A DNA stretch of 64,000 bases, from the NCBI RefSeq assembly GCF_963855985.1, contig NC_087112.1, positions 5,520,501-5,584,500 on the forward strand. Reading direction: 5' to 3'. Positions 1 through 13,600 of this stretch are shown one piece after another (the first letter of the stretch is position 1; the number at the start of each line of letters is the position of its first letter). The translations under genes were made by a program, and so were the position numbers. The DNA is from Ostrinia nubilalis. Taxonomy: Eukaryota; Arthropoda; Insecta; Lepidoptera; Crambidae. A model generated the notes under the pieces. It was given only the letters and a program-made list of their open reading frames with translations. It ran no database searches and was not told where the DNA came from.

Positions 1-994
1 TTTGGTTAAGATTAATCGAAAGCAGGACATTTTGAATAGTGTGCCATGGCGTAAGCTCGCAAGGTGATTTACAGAAACTGAAATGACGATCCATTACCAG
101 ATATCTTTCAAAATAGATATTAATTATGTAGTTATAGTGCCGCAGTTATGGCAAGTGTTTATAATGTTAATTATTGAAAATTCAAGGCTAATTCCGTGTA
201 GTCAGGTGCTGCATTAAAATTACTTAACTATGAAAATCATTGTCATAAGTAAACTCTTGAATACTTTTTAGGGTTCCGTAGTCCTGATAAGGAACCCTTA
301 TTAGTGGATAATGGCACTTTTTAAGACAGAAATCTCGGAAAAATCTTATTTATTTTAATACGTAGTTTACTCTCTACAGTTTAGTAAACTAGATAAGTAG
401 TTATTCATAAAGTATGTAATTTTAAACCAAGTTCGCGTTTAAGGTCTCGCCCCCGCGCTTGCGCTGTCTAGACGATTGGATAATTCATATCACAATAACC
501 GTAAGGTACTCTGGAATATGCCAAGAATGTTGCAGTGACCTGGAGATAAAAATGTCAATAAAAATTAAGAAGTTAATTTCTGTAGACATAGTTAATTTTC
601 ATCTAACGAAAAATGGTCAAGCCAAATACGCGCAACTGTAGACGATTCTGTGTCTCTACTTATAATGTACCTACTTACTAAATATCTTAACAATTTATAT
701 ACATAAATACATACCTAGCTAGGTATGAACTAAGCTGAGGTACTTGAAACATAAGAAATGATGATGTAAGACTCTGATGCCCGTTTTCACCATCAATCAC
801 TAATTTTTGAGTGATCCATTTGAAAAAAAAAATCCTGTTATGTGTTACCATAGGGGTCACTTAAAAATTAGGGATTGATGGTGCAAACGGGCAAGAGACT
901 CTTTAAAAATCTCAATGAAACACACAAAAGTTTATATTTAAAATCACTCTTCATCCTGACTGAGAATTTTCTAAGACCGCCATCTTCTTCTCAG
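1..994. other. Fibulin upstream intron
   Basis: AT-rich, no supported exon; holds one MITE (779-892). The 5' end of the fibulin gene is further left because exon 995-1175 opens mid-codon after an acceptor. Confidence 0.6.
779..892. mobile_element. MITE, GCCCGTTTTCACCATCAATC family, copy 1
   Basis: Arms of about 40 bp (GCCCGTTTTCACCATCAATC and complement of GATTGATGGTGCAAACGGGC) make almost the whole 114-bp element a hairpin. Confidence 0.85.
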
Positions 995-1682
995 GTCAAT
1001 ACTCAAACGAAGACGTAGACATACAAGATAAATGCTGCACACACGGCCAGACTTTCGCATTGACAGCAGCGTCTGCCGCTGCCTGCGCCGGAGCATCAGT
1101 ACCTGATGAAATATCACCAGAACATCGAGAAGAGTGCACTACCGAGGCCACTAGCTGTTGTCGGGAGCATTTCAAGTAAGTATACCTAGGAACTAGCACT
1201 CACATAATAGCCCAATCAAGAGGCTAAGTACGGTTTGGTTGCTCTTCAAAAACTTAGGTACTTACTAGATAGACAGAAGAGAGTCTAATGAAATGCAATC
1301 CTGTAAAAATTATCCATGTTCCAACGAAACAAAATTCCCATTTTCAGGAACAAAGATGAATGTGTTGCTGGAATGAAGCATGCAGTGGAAAAAGGATGTG
1401 ATGTTCCTAATACGGAGACTGGAAAGGTGAGAAATGTATCTATGATCTATGATAGATTGATTTCATTCAACAATTAACATAGAAAGCTAACTATGCAAAC
1501 ATTCTCCACCGAATTCACAAATTGGTAACGTGAGCTTTTTATTCCAGACTTGCTGTGAGGAGTGCTCCTTTGGACGATGGACAGGAGAGTCACAGGGTCG
1601 TGAAGGCTGCAAGGAACCGTCTGAAGAGGACAATATACCCTCACTGGCTCTAAGGAGTTACGCTTACTACAAGTGTTGCTTG
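995..1682 (+). CDS. Fibulin exons 1-3 of window: anaphylatoxin-like region
   Basis: Three exons (995-1175, 1348-1426, 1548-1682) encode a Cys-rich segment with four CC pairs: [22 protein letters not shown] and YYKCC. This spacing is that of the anaphylatoxin-like (ANATO) repeats at the N-terminus of fibulin-1 and -2. The first exon opens with two bases completing a codon from an exon outside the window, so it is internal. The next exon (1850) starts a Glu/Thr-rich spacer before the first EGF. Confidence 0.88.
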
Positions 1683-4600
1683 GTAAGAATATGCCTACTC
1701 AATCTTTTGGCAAAGCACCTGCTTTGCCAAACCTTGAACCTTCAAGGCGTTGCTCTAAAGATACAAATTACCTATGATCTTTCAAAATAAAGAACAAGTC
1801 GGAACGGCTAAAAGGCAGTAAAGAGACATTTTGGTAAATTGTGTTACAGGAAGCCGCAGAAGAACAAGAAAAGACCACAACAGAAGCAGCTGTAGAAGAA
1901 ACCACGACTGAGAAGAAAGTAGTAAAACAAAAATGTAGAGCGGACTCCTGCGATCAAATATGCAATGATGAAAGTGGAAAAGTTAGGTGCCAGTGCCACG
2001 AGGGGTACAGATTGCAAGACGATCAGAAAACATGTAAAGGTGAACAGGAGTTTGGTCCATTTAATAAAAAGTATTATTACGTACCTAGTTATATCGGAGA
2101 ACAAAAAAAAAAGTAAACTACAGTACAATGCAGCACTACCGTTAGACATGTGGTTTTGGGAGAGTAGAATAGGATATGACCACCTCCACTCTTGTCATAG
2201 ATGTTCAAGAGGCATTTAACATTCGTAGATGCAATTTTTCTATGGTTACATATGATTTGGATTAATTTTCAGATATAAACGAATGTAGAGAATCTGTTGA
2301 TGATGTTTGCACAGAAGAAGACACTGTCTGCCACAACACGGCTGGGTCTTTCAAATGCGTCCCGATCAAAAAGAGGGAGGTAGGCGCCCTAACCTGCCCT
2401 CCTGGCTTTAAGAGGAACGTTCTGAACCAAGTATGTGATGGTAAGTAATAATACTCCACTCATTTCAGAAAGTTTACCCCAGAAGTAGAGTATTTACCGA
2501 ATTCCTGGTTAATGAGGTTAATTTTTACACAGATGATATTTCGCTTCCTGATTAAAGTCAGTTAAAAGTATTTAGTTATTAAGATTTAATTTTCTTTTCG
2601 CAGACATAAACGAGTGCCAACTACCACGTCCTCCTTGTCCCAAGTACCTTTGCAAGAACACCATAGGAGGCTTCACGTGTGGAGGCAAGCCTGGGAAGCC
2701 GTTTGAAGAAACACCCCCAGGAGCTCCCACGCCACCACCATCGCCTAATCTAGAGCCGACCTCACCGAAGAACGACATCTGCCCCCCAGGGTTCAGGGGT
2801 GGAGATGATGATGAATGTGTAGGTACGTTTCAGTTGAGTTAAATCCTTTTATTACAAAAATTAAAAAAAAATGTCTAGGATATAAAAACATAAAGAGAGT
2901 AAACATGGAAATTATTACGCATGACACAGACTAAGTACAATGTAACAAGAAAATGTGCTTGCCAAAAGCCGTGCATTTCGATTGTAAATGTATGTTTAGA
3001 AATTAATTAATTAACATTTACAGTAGGCCTAAAGGCCTATTCAAACCTGAGCGATATTAGATAGATATATACAAGTATCGCGGCTAGAGCGACCTGAGCG
3101 ATATTCGCTGCCGCTGTGGGTAGAGGTACATACCGCGCGGGTTTCGCTCAGGTATTTAGTATCAAGTATCGCGGCTTGAGCGGTATGGACAGTAATATTA
3201 CCGCATACCCACTGGGTTTTCTCTGCCGCAGACGGTAGCGAATACCGCTTAGGTCTGAACAGTATTATTACCGCATACTTACCCACTGGGTTTTCTCTGC
3301 CGCAGACGGTAGCGAATACCGCTTAGGTCTGAATAGGCCTTAAAGCAATTGCCGTTTAGAAATTCTCACCACCTTATAAATTGTTTGTCTCATTGTGAGT
3401 TTTGTTGTACTTTTCATGGCTATCAGATTTGCTACTTCATATTCTCTTCTGGTTTCCAGACGTGGACGAATGCGAGGAGCATGCTGACGACTGCCAGCGC
3501 CTCTCGCAGCACTGCATCAACACCCACGGCGGGTTCTTCTGCCAGGACCACGTGTCCAAGCGCTGCGCTCCAGGGTTCAAGGTCAACGTCATCACTGGGA
3601 AGTGCGAAGGTAAGAAAACACCTACTAAACTGAACGAGGGAGAAGTAATAATTAGTTATCGTGTGGTGTGTTGTTATGCAAGACAAAGACGGCCGAAAGG
3701 GTAGCAAGGTACTGAAATAGAAGCTACGTACTGGATGTTCAGCGTGCGACTATGGTGAACAGATGACCTCATAATGGCTGCGGGAAAGCGGTCAATCTGG
3801 AAATCATTAGGAGTTGCCTATGTCCTTCAGTGAATTCCTGTGACTGATATGATAGTTGCCTGTCAGCTATCATCAGGATCAGTAAAATCAAAATTAAAAG
3901 CTGAAGACTCGTTATTTGTAAAAATGGTAACCAATAATTTTACATCTTTCAGATATCGACGAGTGCTTAGAAGAAGGTGAATCGATATGCAAGCGCACAG
4001 AGGTGTGCATCAATTTGGCCGGCGCCTACAACTGCAAGTCCAAAGTCAACACCCTACCCAAGTAAGAATCTCATGCACAATAATACTAGTTTACTAAGAA
4101 TTTGTCGATTACGAAGGGCACGAGAAGAACAAGAAGTGGCCAAAGCTCATTCTGTCATAGCTATTCCTTTTAACTATCAGCACTAGTTCTTTTTATAGTA
4201 AAGTAATATTAAAAAAGAAAATCTAACTTTTTTAATTCCAATTTAGATACATGGCATTTTATTGTTATTGCTTCCAGGCTAACTACAAAGGCCTGTCAAG
4301 AAGGGACGAGGATGAGAGCCGGAGGAACAGTTTGTGAAGGTATGTTAACATACCGTTTTCAGTTTACGAATTTGAGGACCTCAATTTCCAATCCCAACAG
4401 ACAAATTCCATGGACCAGCATGCTTACTTGGCTATTAAAAAATTCCAGACATCGACGAATGCCGAGAAGGCACGCACCTGTGCGACCAGTTCCAAAACTG
4501 CGTGAACACGTACGGCGGCCACGAGTGCCGCTGCAAGAACGGCTTCGAGCTGGACTCATCCTCTGGGTCCTGTGTTGGTAAGTGGAGTTACATTCTGCAA

Positions 4601-7600
4601 GTAGGCCAGAATATCAGCCAACAACTCATTGATTTTTTTTACCCACGACGGAGCTCCTACCCTGCTGGAAAGTAATCATCAGACTGCAGGTGAAAACGAG
4701 CATGATGTTTGAACAGAATTCAAATGGTAAACGTAGTCTACAGCTATTAAAAAGGCAACCAAATAATAAAACTTACATAACTGCCATGTACGAGCATGTA
4801 AGTTAAGCAAAAAAGTTACGAGTAAGTAGGTAAGTAATATGAAACCAAACATTTCTTAGCTCAATCAATAGCGTAAGTACCTACCTACTTAGGAGAGGCA
4901 CAACTGATGTTTAATGCAGGCAGGGATCAGGCAGGTCTACTTCAGGATCGGGAATCTAATTACCATAGCATGGTCCACGAATCTATGATAGATTCGTAAA
5001 TTACGAATCACGAATAGAAACTCCATTAATCATAATCATTTTAACGCCAATTTCCAGACGTCGACGAGTGCGCCCTAAAGCTGGACAACTGTGCCCCCGG
5101 ACTGCACTGCCTCAATGTCCTGGGCGCGTACACGTGCACGCGGCAGCCGCCCGCCCCCGCCCGCACGCCCGCCCCAGTCACTACCACACTCCCGCCCTAC
5201 GAGTATGACTATTACGATTCCAGGTAAGGCAAATCTTAACTAAGTAAGCAACAGGTAAGACTTTTTTCTTCTACACTATATTTGAGGCATACTGAAAACC
5301 AGGGACGTGGCTTTCCTCACCATGGGCCACGTAATATGCTGTGTAGTAGTAGTAGTGGGTGGTAGGGATACGCATCGACGCAGGGTGGCACTGCTCAGTT
5401 CACTTTCTCTTCCATTCTTATGTTTTGTATTATGTTACCTCTGTCATTTTTTTATTTACCTTTGTGGTCTTTGTGTGATGTCTATAGCAAAAAATGTTCC
5501 TTTCTATCTTTCTTTCAATTTTAATGCACACGCAAATGTTTTTGTTGTAACTTAGATTCGATGCATATTGATAAATATGATATTTTTCAGTGAAAATGAC
5601 TCTAACACGGACTACAGAAATCCAGAACCAGTACCCACCACATCCACCAGTACGACTACACCTAAACCGACCCCACGACCTAGGCCCACGGAAACTCCCC
5701 GACCCCGACCCACTTACTACTACCCACCAAGGCAAACGACAACAAGAAGAACCCCGTACCCAGAAAGACCAGAACGCCCGAGGTACCTGCGCCCTACTAC
5801 AACCAGTACAACAGAAGCCACGACTACAGAAGAAGTGTCAACTGAACCGACCACTGAAGAAACTTCAAGTACACCAGAGGAGCCACCGACCACAACTGAG
5901 CCACCGACCACGCCTGAGCTACCACCCAGGCCAGAACTTCCGCCAAGGCCAGAATCTCCAACAAGGCCAGATTATCCCCGTTATCCTCCTCACAGAAGAA
6001 CTGAAGATAATTATCCTAGAAGACCCCACTACCCAAGTTACCCTCGCCCAACTGATCCTCCAAGACCGAGGCCTACTGAGCCAAGTCGACGTCCAAGTTT
6101 TACAGAGGTGACGCTTCCAGAACCGGAAGATCCAGTATTAATCGTGAAGGATAAAGACAAGGATGGAAGCTATGGGCTGAATACGAGCGACATACCTAAA
6201 AACTCGTGGACCTCTGTGACTGGAAGAGACAAACCTGAGGAACCCGATTTTGACATCAACAACCTTCACTGTCTGAACGGCTTCGAACGAGATGTGTATG
6301 GAAATTGCGTAGGTAAGTAAAATCATCAAAGCTATCCTGGACAAAGGTATTCCGCAATAATTTGCACAAGGACTGGTCTGCGTTGCCCGCATCCAGGTGC
6401 TTCCCACGATCTTCACTAGATTGTCGTTCCGCCGAGTGGGAGGCCTGCTTACCCTACTTCAGGGATGGCGAAACTTTAGGTATGCAGAAGTGCCATCAAA
6501 TACCTTGGTCTGCTTAATACCCTTTCAGCGCTCTTCGGTTGACGCATTGTGACGCTTCTAGCGAGTGACTGGACCTTATTTTGCAATAGCTCCAACCTCA
6601 TTCAAAACACATTATTTACTATTTAGTTTCATAGTGAATTTTGTGATTTGTGGCTTGCCCTAAGTAAATATTGTGACGCGTGCCATCAGTTACACGTGTG
6701 CCATTCGTTCGCCATCTCTGCCCTACTTACTTCTTCTGGTCTATTCTATTATTATTATTTTAGTACTATATTACTGACCCTTTATATTGATATAACGGTC
6801 AAACTATATTACTTACTACCTCTTTATCCAGATATCAACGAATGCGAGGGCAACCGCCACATCTGCAGCACCCTCGAGCAGTGCGTTAACATGGAGGGAG
6901 GGTACCGCTGCGAGTGCGTGGCGGGCTTCGTGCGCGAGCCCTCCGGCTGGTGCATCCCGGTCAGGCCCTCCACCACGCCTGAACCCACCACTCCTAGCAC
7001 CACTACTTCCACGAGCACCACTGAGAGAACTACTACTGAAGGTATGTTTTATGAAGGCTCTATTTGCTGCGATAAGAGTATGATGTAGATCTTATTGTGG
7101 TAAACCCGATCGTAATATTGTCACATGTATCTTTGGCTCTTTGCAAACCTAAGGGCCTGTTTAAAACAGCTCTCTTTTTTTCATTCTTCTGTTTTCGTCT
7201 TCTTGTGCGTTACGTTATTAACTCCATAATACTATTTTGTGTCAGGAATGTATTAATAGTTCATCATCATCATCTCAGCCATAGGACGTCCACTGCTGAA
7301 CAAAGGCCTCCACCAATTTCCATGTTGCCCGGTTGGTAGCGGCCTACGTCCAGCGCCTTCCTGTTATCTTTATGATGTCGTCGGTCCACCTAGTGGGTGG
7401 ACGTCCAGAACTTTGCTGCCCCATCGACCGTCAGTTCTGCGTACTATGTGCCCTGCCCTGTACTGATCTGTCTTCTTTTATAGTGTCCACCACCGCAAGA
7501 TGGCGACCATACCAGCCTCGTAGACCATACTATCCACCATACACTCCGCCGCCTGCGTCCTGTGAACTAGGATACACGTTTGATTCCAATGAAGGGCGAT

Positions 7601-10600
7601 GTGTAGGTAAGTACAGTTCATCATCATTATCATCATTTCAGCCACAGGACGTCCACTGCTGAACATAAGCCTCCCCCAATGACCTTTATCAGGTCGCCGG
7701 TCCACCTTGTGGGTGGACGCCCCACGCTGCGTTTTCCGGTACGTGGCCTCCGCTCCAGAACCTTGCTGTCCCATCGGCCGTCAAGTACAGTTTAATTACA
7801 TAGTTATTCAGTCATTTACAAAAATTCAAGGTAAAATCATGAATTACTTAAAATGTAACTATAACTTTCTTACAGATATCGATGAGTGTGCGAGAAACGA
7901 ATACATCTGCGCACCCAAAGAAGAATGCGTGAACCAAGATGGCGGCTACTATTGCATGTGTGGTGCAAGGTGTCGTGGTACCACTGACAGGTCACCTTAC
8001 GGTAAACATCAATTTCATCATTATCTAGAACAGAAACCCTTTGGTTTCAAGACAAAATATTTGTCAATATAATCCGTAAGTCATTGGGGAGGCCTATGTT
8101 CAGCAGTGGGTGGACGTCCTGTGGCTGAAATGAGATGATGATGATGATCCGCAAGTAAATTACCATCCATCCACGACGCTCTCTTCAGTTGTATCTCACC
8201 TGATGGAAAGTGGTGACTAGGCCGAGGATGGTGTGGGTAGCATCTAGAAGAGTAAATTTGGTAATCCTGATATTCCCTAATAGAAAATACACATGCACAA
8301 TTACAACGTCTAATCGAATAATAACTATGAAGTAATGTCATCGTTCGTTCTTTCGTCTCAGCTAAATTACGTCCACTGCCGGTCAAAGGCCTCCCTTCAA
8401 AGGATTTCCATAACGACCGGTCCTGCGGCCCGCATCCAGGTTCTTCCCGCGACCTTCACCAGATCGTCATATTATCATCGGTCGTCGAAGTAATGTCATA
8501 ACAGTTGTAAATCAATGTGTTTTCTTCTAGAACCCCCATCGCTACCACCATCAGACCCTTACCAACCTTCGGGAGGAGACAGCGACCCCAACATCATCAC
8601 CGTGGGCGCCCAGTACGGCCAGAGGGGACCCAGATACTTGCGGCCCACCTTCACCAGGCTGCCCAACTCCGGGGCTATTGTTACATCTTGCCCCTGGGGA
8701 TACAAACTGACTCCTGACAAGATGTGTCATGGTAAGTCGCTTATGCATGGAAAACGCCGCCAATAAATCTAAATTCTGCTTAGCCCAAAGCATAACCACG
8801 GCTTAACTGGCAGAAGATAATGCCTTGGGGCATAAGGTCTCATTCTCTCATAATGTGACATTAAAGTTTATGGCCGGGTTGCACCATCTTACTTTAACTG
8901 CAACAAACGTCAAAAGTCTGTCTGACTCCATAAAAAAACACCAGTTATCGTTATATTTACTCTCAAAGTTAGGTGGTACAACTCAGCCTAAAATAAAAGT
9001 AAAGATAAAATCTCTATTGCGCAGTTGCATCACACAAAACTGTCAAAAGGAACATATAAAATTGAAACGGCTCACTTTAAGTGGTCGGTCTTATCGTTAG
9101 GAAGCGATATCTTCCAGACAACAGGTATAACTTGTAATTTTTCCAGACGTTGACGAGTGCACGAAGAACGTCTCCCAGTGCGGCCCGATGCAACGCTGTG
9201 AGAACTTCTACGGAGGGTACTCCTGCCAGTGTCCGGCCGGACACCGGCTGTCCGGCAAAGACGGCTGCGAGGACGTAGACGAGTGCGCGTACGGCACGGT
9301 AAGTGTACCCGTTCTTTTTCTCAGCCCAAGACAGGCCTCCCACAAGAATTGGCATTACCTACGTCATAAAATCTACTGTACTCACCACTTTTTAAAACTC
9401 AATATGGGCACACTCGACGGACCGACGATCGTTGTGAAAGTCGCGGTAATGCATGCTGGCAGCGGCTGCGCAGGACCGGTCGCTGTGGGAATATTAGTCC
9501 ATTTTCCAACAGTAGACGTCGTTGTTACCTGCACAAAGTATTCGTTATTTCGTGTGAAATCAAACCCAAGTTCAGATCAAGAAACTCAAACGTAACCACT
9601 GGAACACGGATGCATTTAACTAAAAAGATATTTGAAAGTTAGAACATAATAATACCTAGTAAGTAAGTTAGTAAGGATTAAAATGGAAACTCGTGAATTT
9701 TAAACTTGATATCTTCGCTATTCCCACCACTACAACTCCTGTGTTAGCCAGCTACAGCTTGACCGCCAATAAATACCCAACCAGTGAAGGTCAAGTTTGT
9801 CCTAGGGGAAATCCTCGAGTGAGTTAAATCAATTTCATGAAAAAATATTCCTTTTAATTTCCCAGCCATGCCCATACAACGCGAAGTGCGTCAACTCAGT
9901 CGGCTCATACCGCTGCGAGTGCGGCGCCGGCTTCCGCAACTCGCCGTCCAACGACAAGGTGTGCGTGGACGTCGACGAGTGCTCCGAAACGCCGCACGTG
10001 TGCCACCAGAGCTGCTCCAACGCCTGGGGCTCCTACCGCTGCTACTGCAAGCGGGGGTACCGCCTGGACAACGATAACAGGTGAATACATAAGTAGGGGT
10101 GCAGACTAAATCCTCCATTTGCAACGACAAGGTGTGCGTGTCAAAACTACTTACCTACTTAGTCCTCGAAACTCGTTCACAACTGGTTTGGAAACTGTCT
10201 AACGACAAGGTGTGCGTCGACGTCGACGAGTGCTCCGAGACGCCGCACGTGTGCCACCAGAGCTGCTCCAACGCCTGGGGGTCGTACCGCTGCTACTGCA
10301 AGCGGGGGTACCGCCTGGACAACGATAACAGGTGAATACAAACAAAAAATATTGGTCTTACGGAAACGCTGGAAAATGGTGCTTGATATACGGAACGCTA
10401 GTAATATGAACGGCCACTTGTATGAACTTAGAGATAATACCTACTCTTTGCGACTTGGGTAAGTTATTAAAGTATTTGCATAAAATATGGAATATTCATT
10501 ATTAAAATAATATTCAGAGTTAAATTGATTATTTTTCAAATTTAATTCCAGTAGTGTGAACTGTATAATTATGCCCAAAACATTTTCTATGATAAAGGGT

Positions 10601-13600
10601 TATATTACATTTCTTGCAAAAAACATTGCATTTGTATCAAAGCGTGTGTTTCATAAAAACTGTGTGTTGTGACTGAATTTGAAATGTGAAAATAGTTACT
10701 TCTCTGTTTATGTGGCAGAGAAAATCTCTTGGTTTTGACAGTTGGCGCAATTTTCAATGCATTTGAAACAACGGTAATCACACTAAATCATCTCATTTAC
10801 AAACAATAATTTCTTCATATCTTCAAACATGACTGACCCTATCTAGGGCATAATTGGCAATCTCAGTTAACGGGATGCAGTCTTCTTCATCATCACTGGA
10901 TGAAGAATTCTCTAGTGATTTCTATGTGGGCTCTCATTTGTAATCCAGGAAAATCTATTGGCACTTTATTTTCATCACCAGAGTTTTCTTTGGTTAACAC
11001 GTTGAGTGCGAAACCAGGTCTATAGACCTTGTGTACGTCTCGCTTACCGTGCGGCTAAGAAAATTATAGTCTTCCTTGTCGTGCGAAAGGCATAACTTCA
11101 ATTGGGTCCGGTGTAGGAAAGTGATGAATATATATCTATGATGTATTCTTAAAATAGAATCCAATGATGTACCTACCTTAATACCAGGTTTTTAGACCTG
11201 GTACCGCACGGAAGTAATAAAATGTCTTCACAATGCGAAACCAGGTCGAAGCACCTTGTACCCTGCGCACCTGGTACCGCACCCCACGCTAGCTTCGTGC
11301 AGCCAGTGTTGCCTCGCATTCGTAAGAAACGCACATGTCGACATGGCGTCAAGAGAAACAAACAAAATCAAAACTGCAAATTGATTATAATTTAATTTGC
11401 TACACGATTTATTGCTAATTTAAATAATGTTTTTCGTGACAAACATTTGAAGTTGTAACTAAATGTTATTAAATAATATGTTTTCTTTAAATATAGCTTA
11501 TTTAAGTATTTATGCACGTATGTCTTATTTGTAAAATGTTTAGACTAAATTATTAAAACATCTTTGTTTGTTACTTTTTTAAATTTTTATTAAAACTTAA
11601 TTTAAACTATCGATATTTGTATTTCACATCCCTAGAATACCCACCAGACTTCCCTACTTCAGTGCGGCACAGGGTGCATAAGCCTTGTATTTTGAATATA
11701 GCTATAATTTTTATACTAAACAAGTTATTCACGAACGCCTTCAGGTGTATGTCAATAAATGCATTATTATTAATATTCAAAGAAAAAAAACACAATATCT
11801 ATTAACATGAAGCCAAAAATAAAATTAATATATCTTAAATATTACAAGGTCTTTAAGCCTTGTGCCGCCACAATGTAAGTTTTAATACCAGGTTTACTGA
11901 CCTTGTACCGAAGGAATGGAAAGTATTAGAAAGTTACTGCCGCAGCAAAGGTGTTAAGTCACCATTACAATTTTCCGGATTTTCCGGCGGGAAAATTGTG
12001 ATTGAGTTAGGGATACACTCATCTTCATTTTTCTTCAATTCTTCAATGATTTTATTTAAAGGAAAGGGCCTCGAATGCAGGCGCTAAAACAACAAAATAC
12101 CGCAGTTCATATTACTAGCGTTCCTTATACGGATCACTAAGTTTAACGTTGAATTAGTAACAGTTACTATAAAATACATTTACATTTTGTTATCGATTTA
12201 CAAAAAGTGGGCTACAAACTTTCATATTTCGGCAAGAAATACTTTAGAATAAATACTTATCATGTTTGTATTCACCTTGAAAAAGTCATCATAAAATTTA
12301 CGAAAACAACAAAACGCTTACGATTGAAATGTGACACCCAATGGAGAACAGAACACGTCTGATGGACAAAGGGACCCCACAGGAATCGTTTAACATAAAC
12401 AATGTTATCAGAAACCACCCTCATTGTTTATAATAATTTAATTTTTATGTTGATCCGTATATCAAACGCTAGTAACAAGTGGGTTAACGACAAGGTGTGC
12501 GCCGACGTCATGAATACATAGGAGAGGAGGCCAAATCCTTCATCTGCATGACCCAATGATACTCATTGGACTCGCACTGCTGCGAGAATTGGCTACAATC
12601 GTGCACAAGTTGTGCGTGGACGTCGACGAGTGCTCCGAGACGCCGCACGTGTGCCACCAGAGCTGCTCCAACGCCTGGGGCTCCTACCGCTGCTACTGCA
12701 AGAGAGGCTACCGCCTGGACAACGATAACAGGTGAATACATAGGAGAGGAGGTAAAATCCTCCATTTGCAACGACAAGGTGTGCGTGTCAAAACTACTTA
12801 CTCAGTCCTCGAAACTCGTTCACAACTGGTTTGGAAACTGTCCAACGACAAGGTGTGCGTGGACGTGGACGAGTGCTCCGAGACGCCGCACGTGTGCCTC
12901 CAGAGTTGCTCCAACGCCTGGGGCTCCTACCGCAGCTACTGCAAGCGGGGCTACCGTCTGGACAATGATAACAGGTGAATACGTAGGACAGGAGGCTAGG
13001 CCCTTCATTTGCCTTAGGTAAGTAAGACGTAGCCGTTTTTTGAGAAACGAGTCCTCAGAAATGTTCTTGTTCGCAACTGGTTTGGAGACTGTTTAACGAC
13101 AAGGTGTGCGCCGACGTCATGGATACATAGGAGAGGAGGCCAAATCCTTCATTTGTATGACCCAACGATACTCATTGGACTCGAACTGCTGCAAGTATTG
13201 GCTACACTCGTGTACAAGGTGTGCGTGGACAAGGACGAGTGCTCCGAGACGCCGCACGTGTGCCACCAGAGCTGCTCCAACGCCTGGGGCTCCTACCGCT
13301 GCTACTGCAAGCGGGGGTACCGCCTGGACAACGATAACAGGTGAATCCTAAGAGTATATGCCAAATCCTTCATTTACCTACTTCTGGTAAATTAGATAGG
13401 GTCGTGCTCTTGCAGAAGAGACTAATGCCCGTTTTCACCATCAATCCCTAGTTTATAAGTGATCCCTATGACCTAACAAATAACATGAATTTTGATTTCA
13501 AAGGGGTCACTTAAAAATTAGGAATTGATAGTGAAAATGGGCATAAATTACCTGATGATTATGACGTGGTAAGGATTTTGATAACGTGGCTTGTGATCCT

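Larger units (their letters stand above)
10341..12483. mobile_element. Decayed piggyBac-like insertion in the exon 18 array
   Basis: About 2.1 kb interrupts an array spacer. A 20-bp inverted pair (GGAACGCTAGTAATATGAAC at 10392-10411 and its complement at 12105-12124) marks a deletion derivative. Minus-strand coding pieces (10842-10998 and 11958-12090) resemble the acidic N-terminus of piggyBac-derived transposases. Outer limits are approximate. Confidence 0.6.

Noticed and set aside
9866..13340. Four extra functional EGF exons, or mutually exclusive exons, in fibulin
   Set aside because: The copies lack acceptors and the 5' part of the exon, and some lose key residues; joining exon 18 to 19 directly is in phase. 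Transcript data could reverse this.
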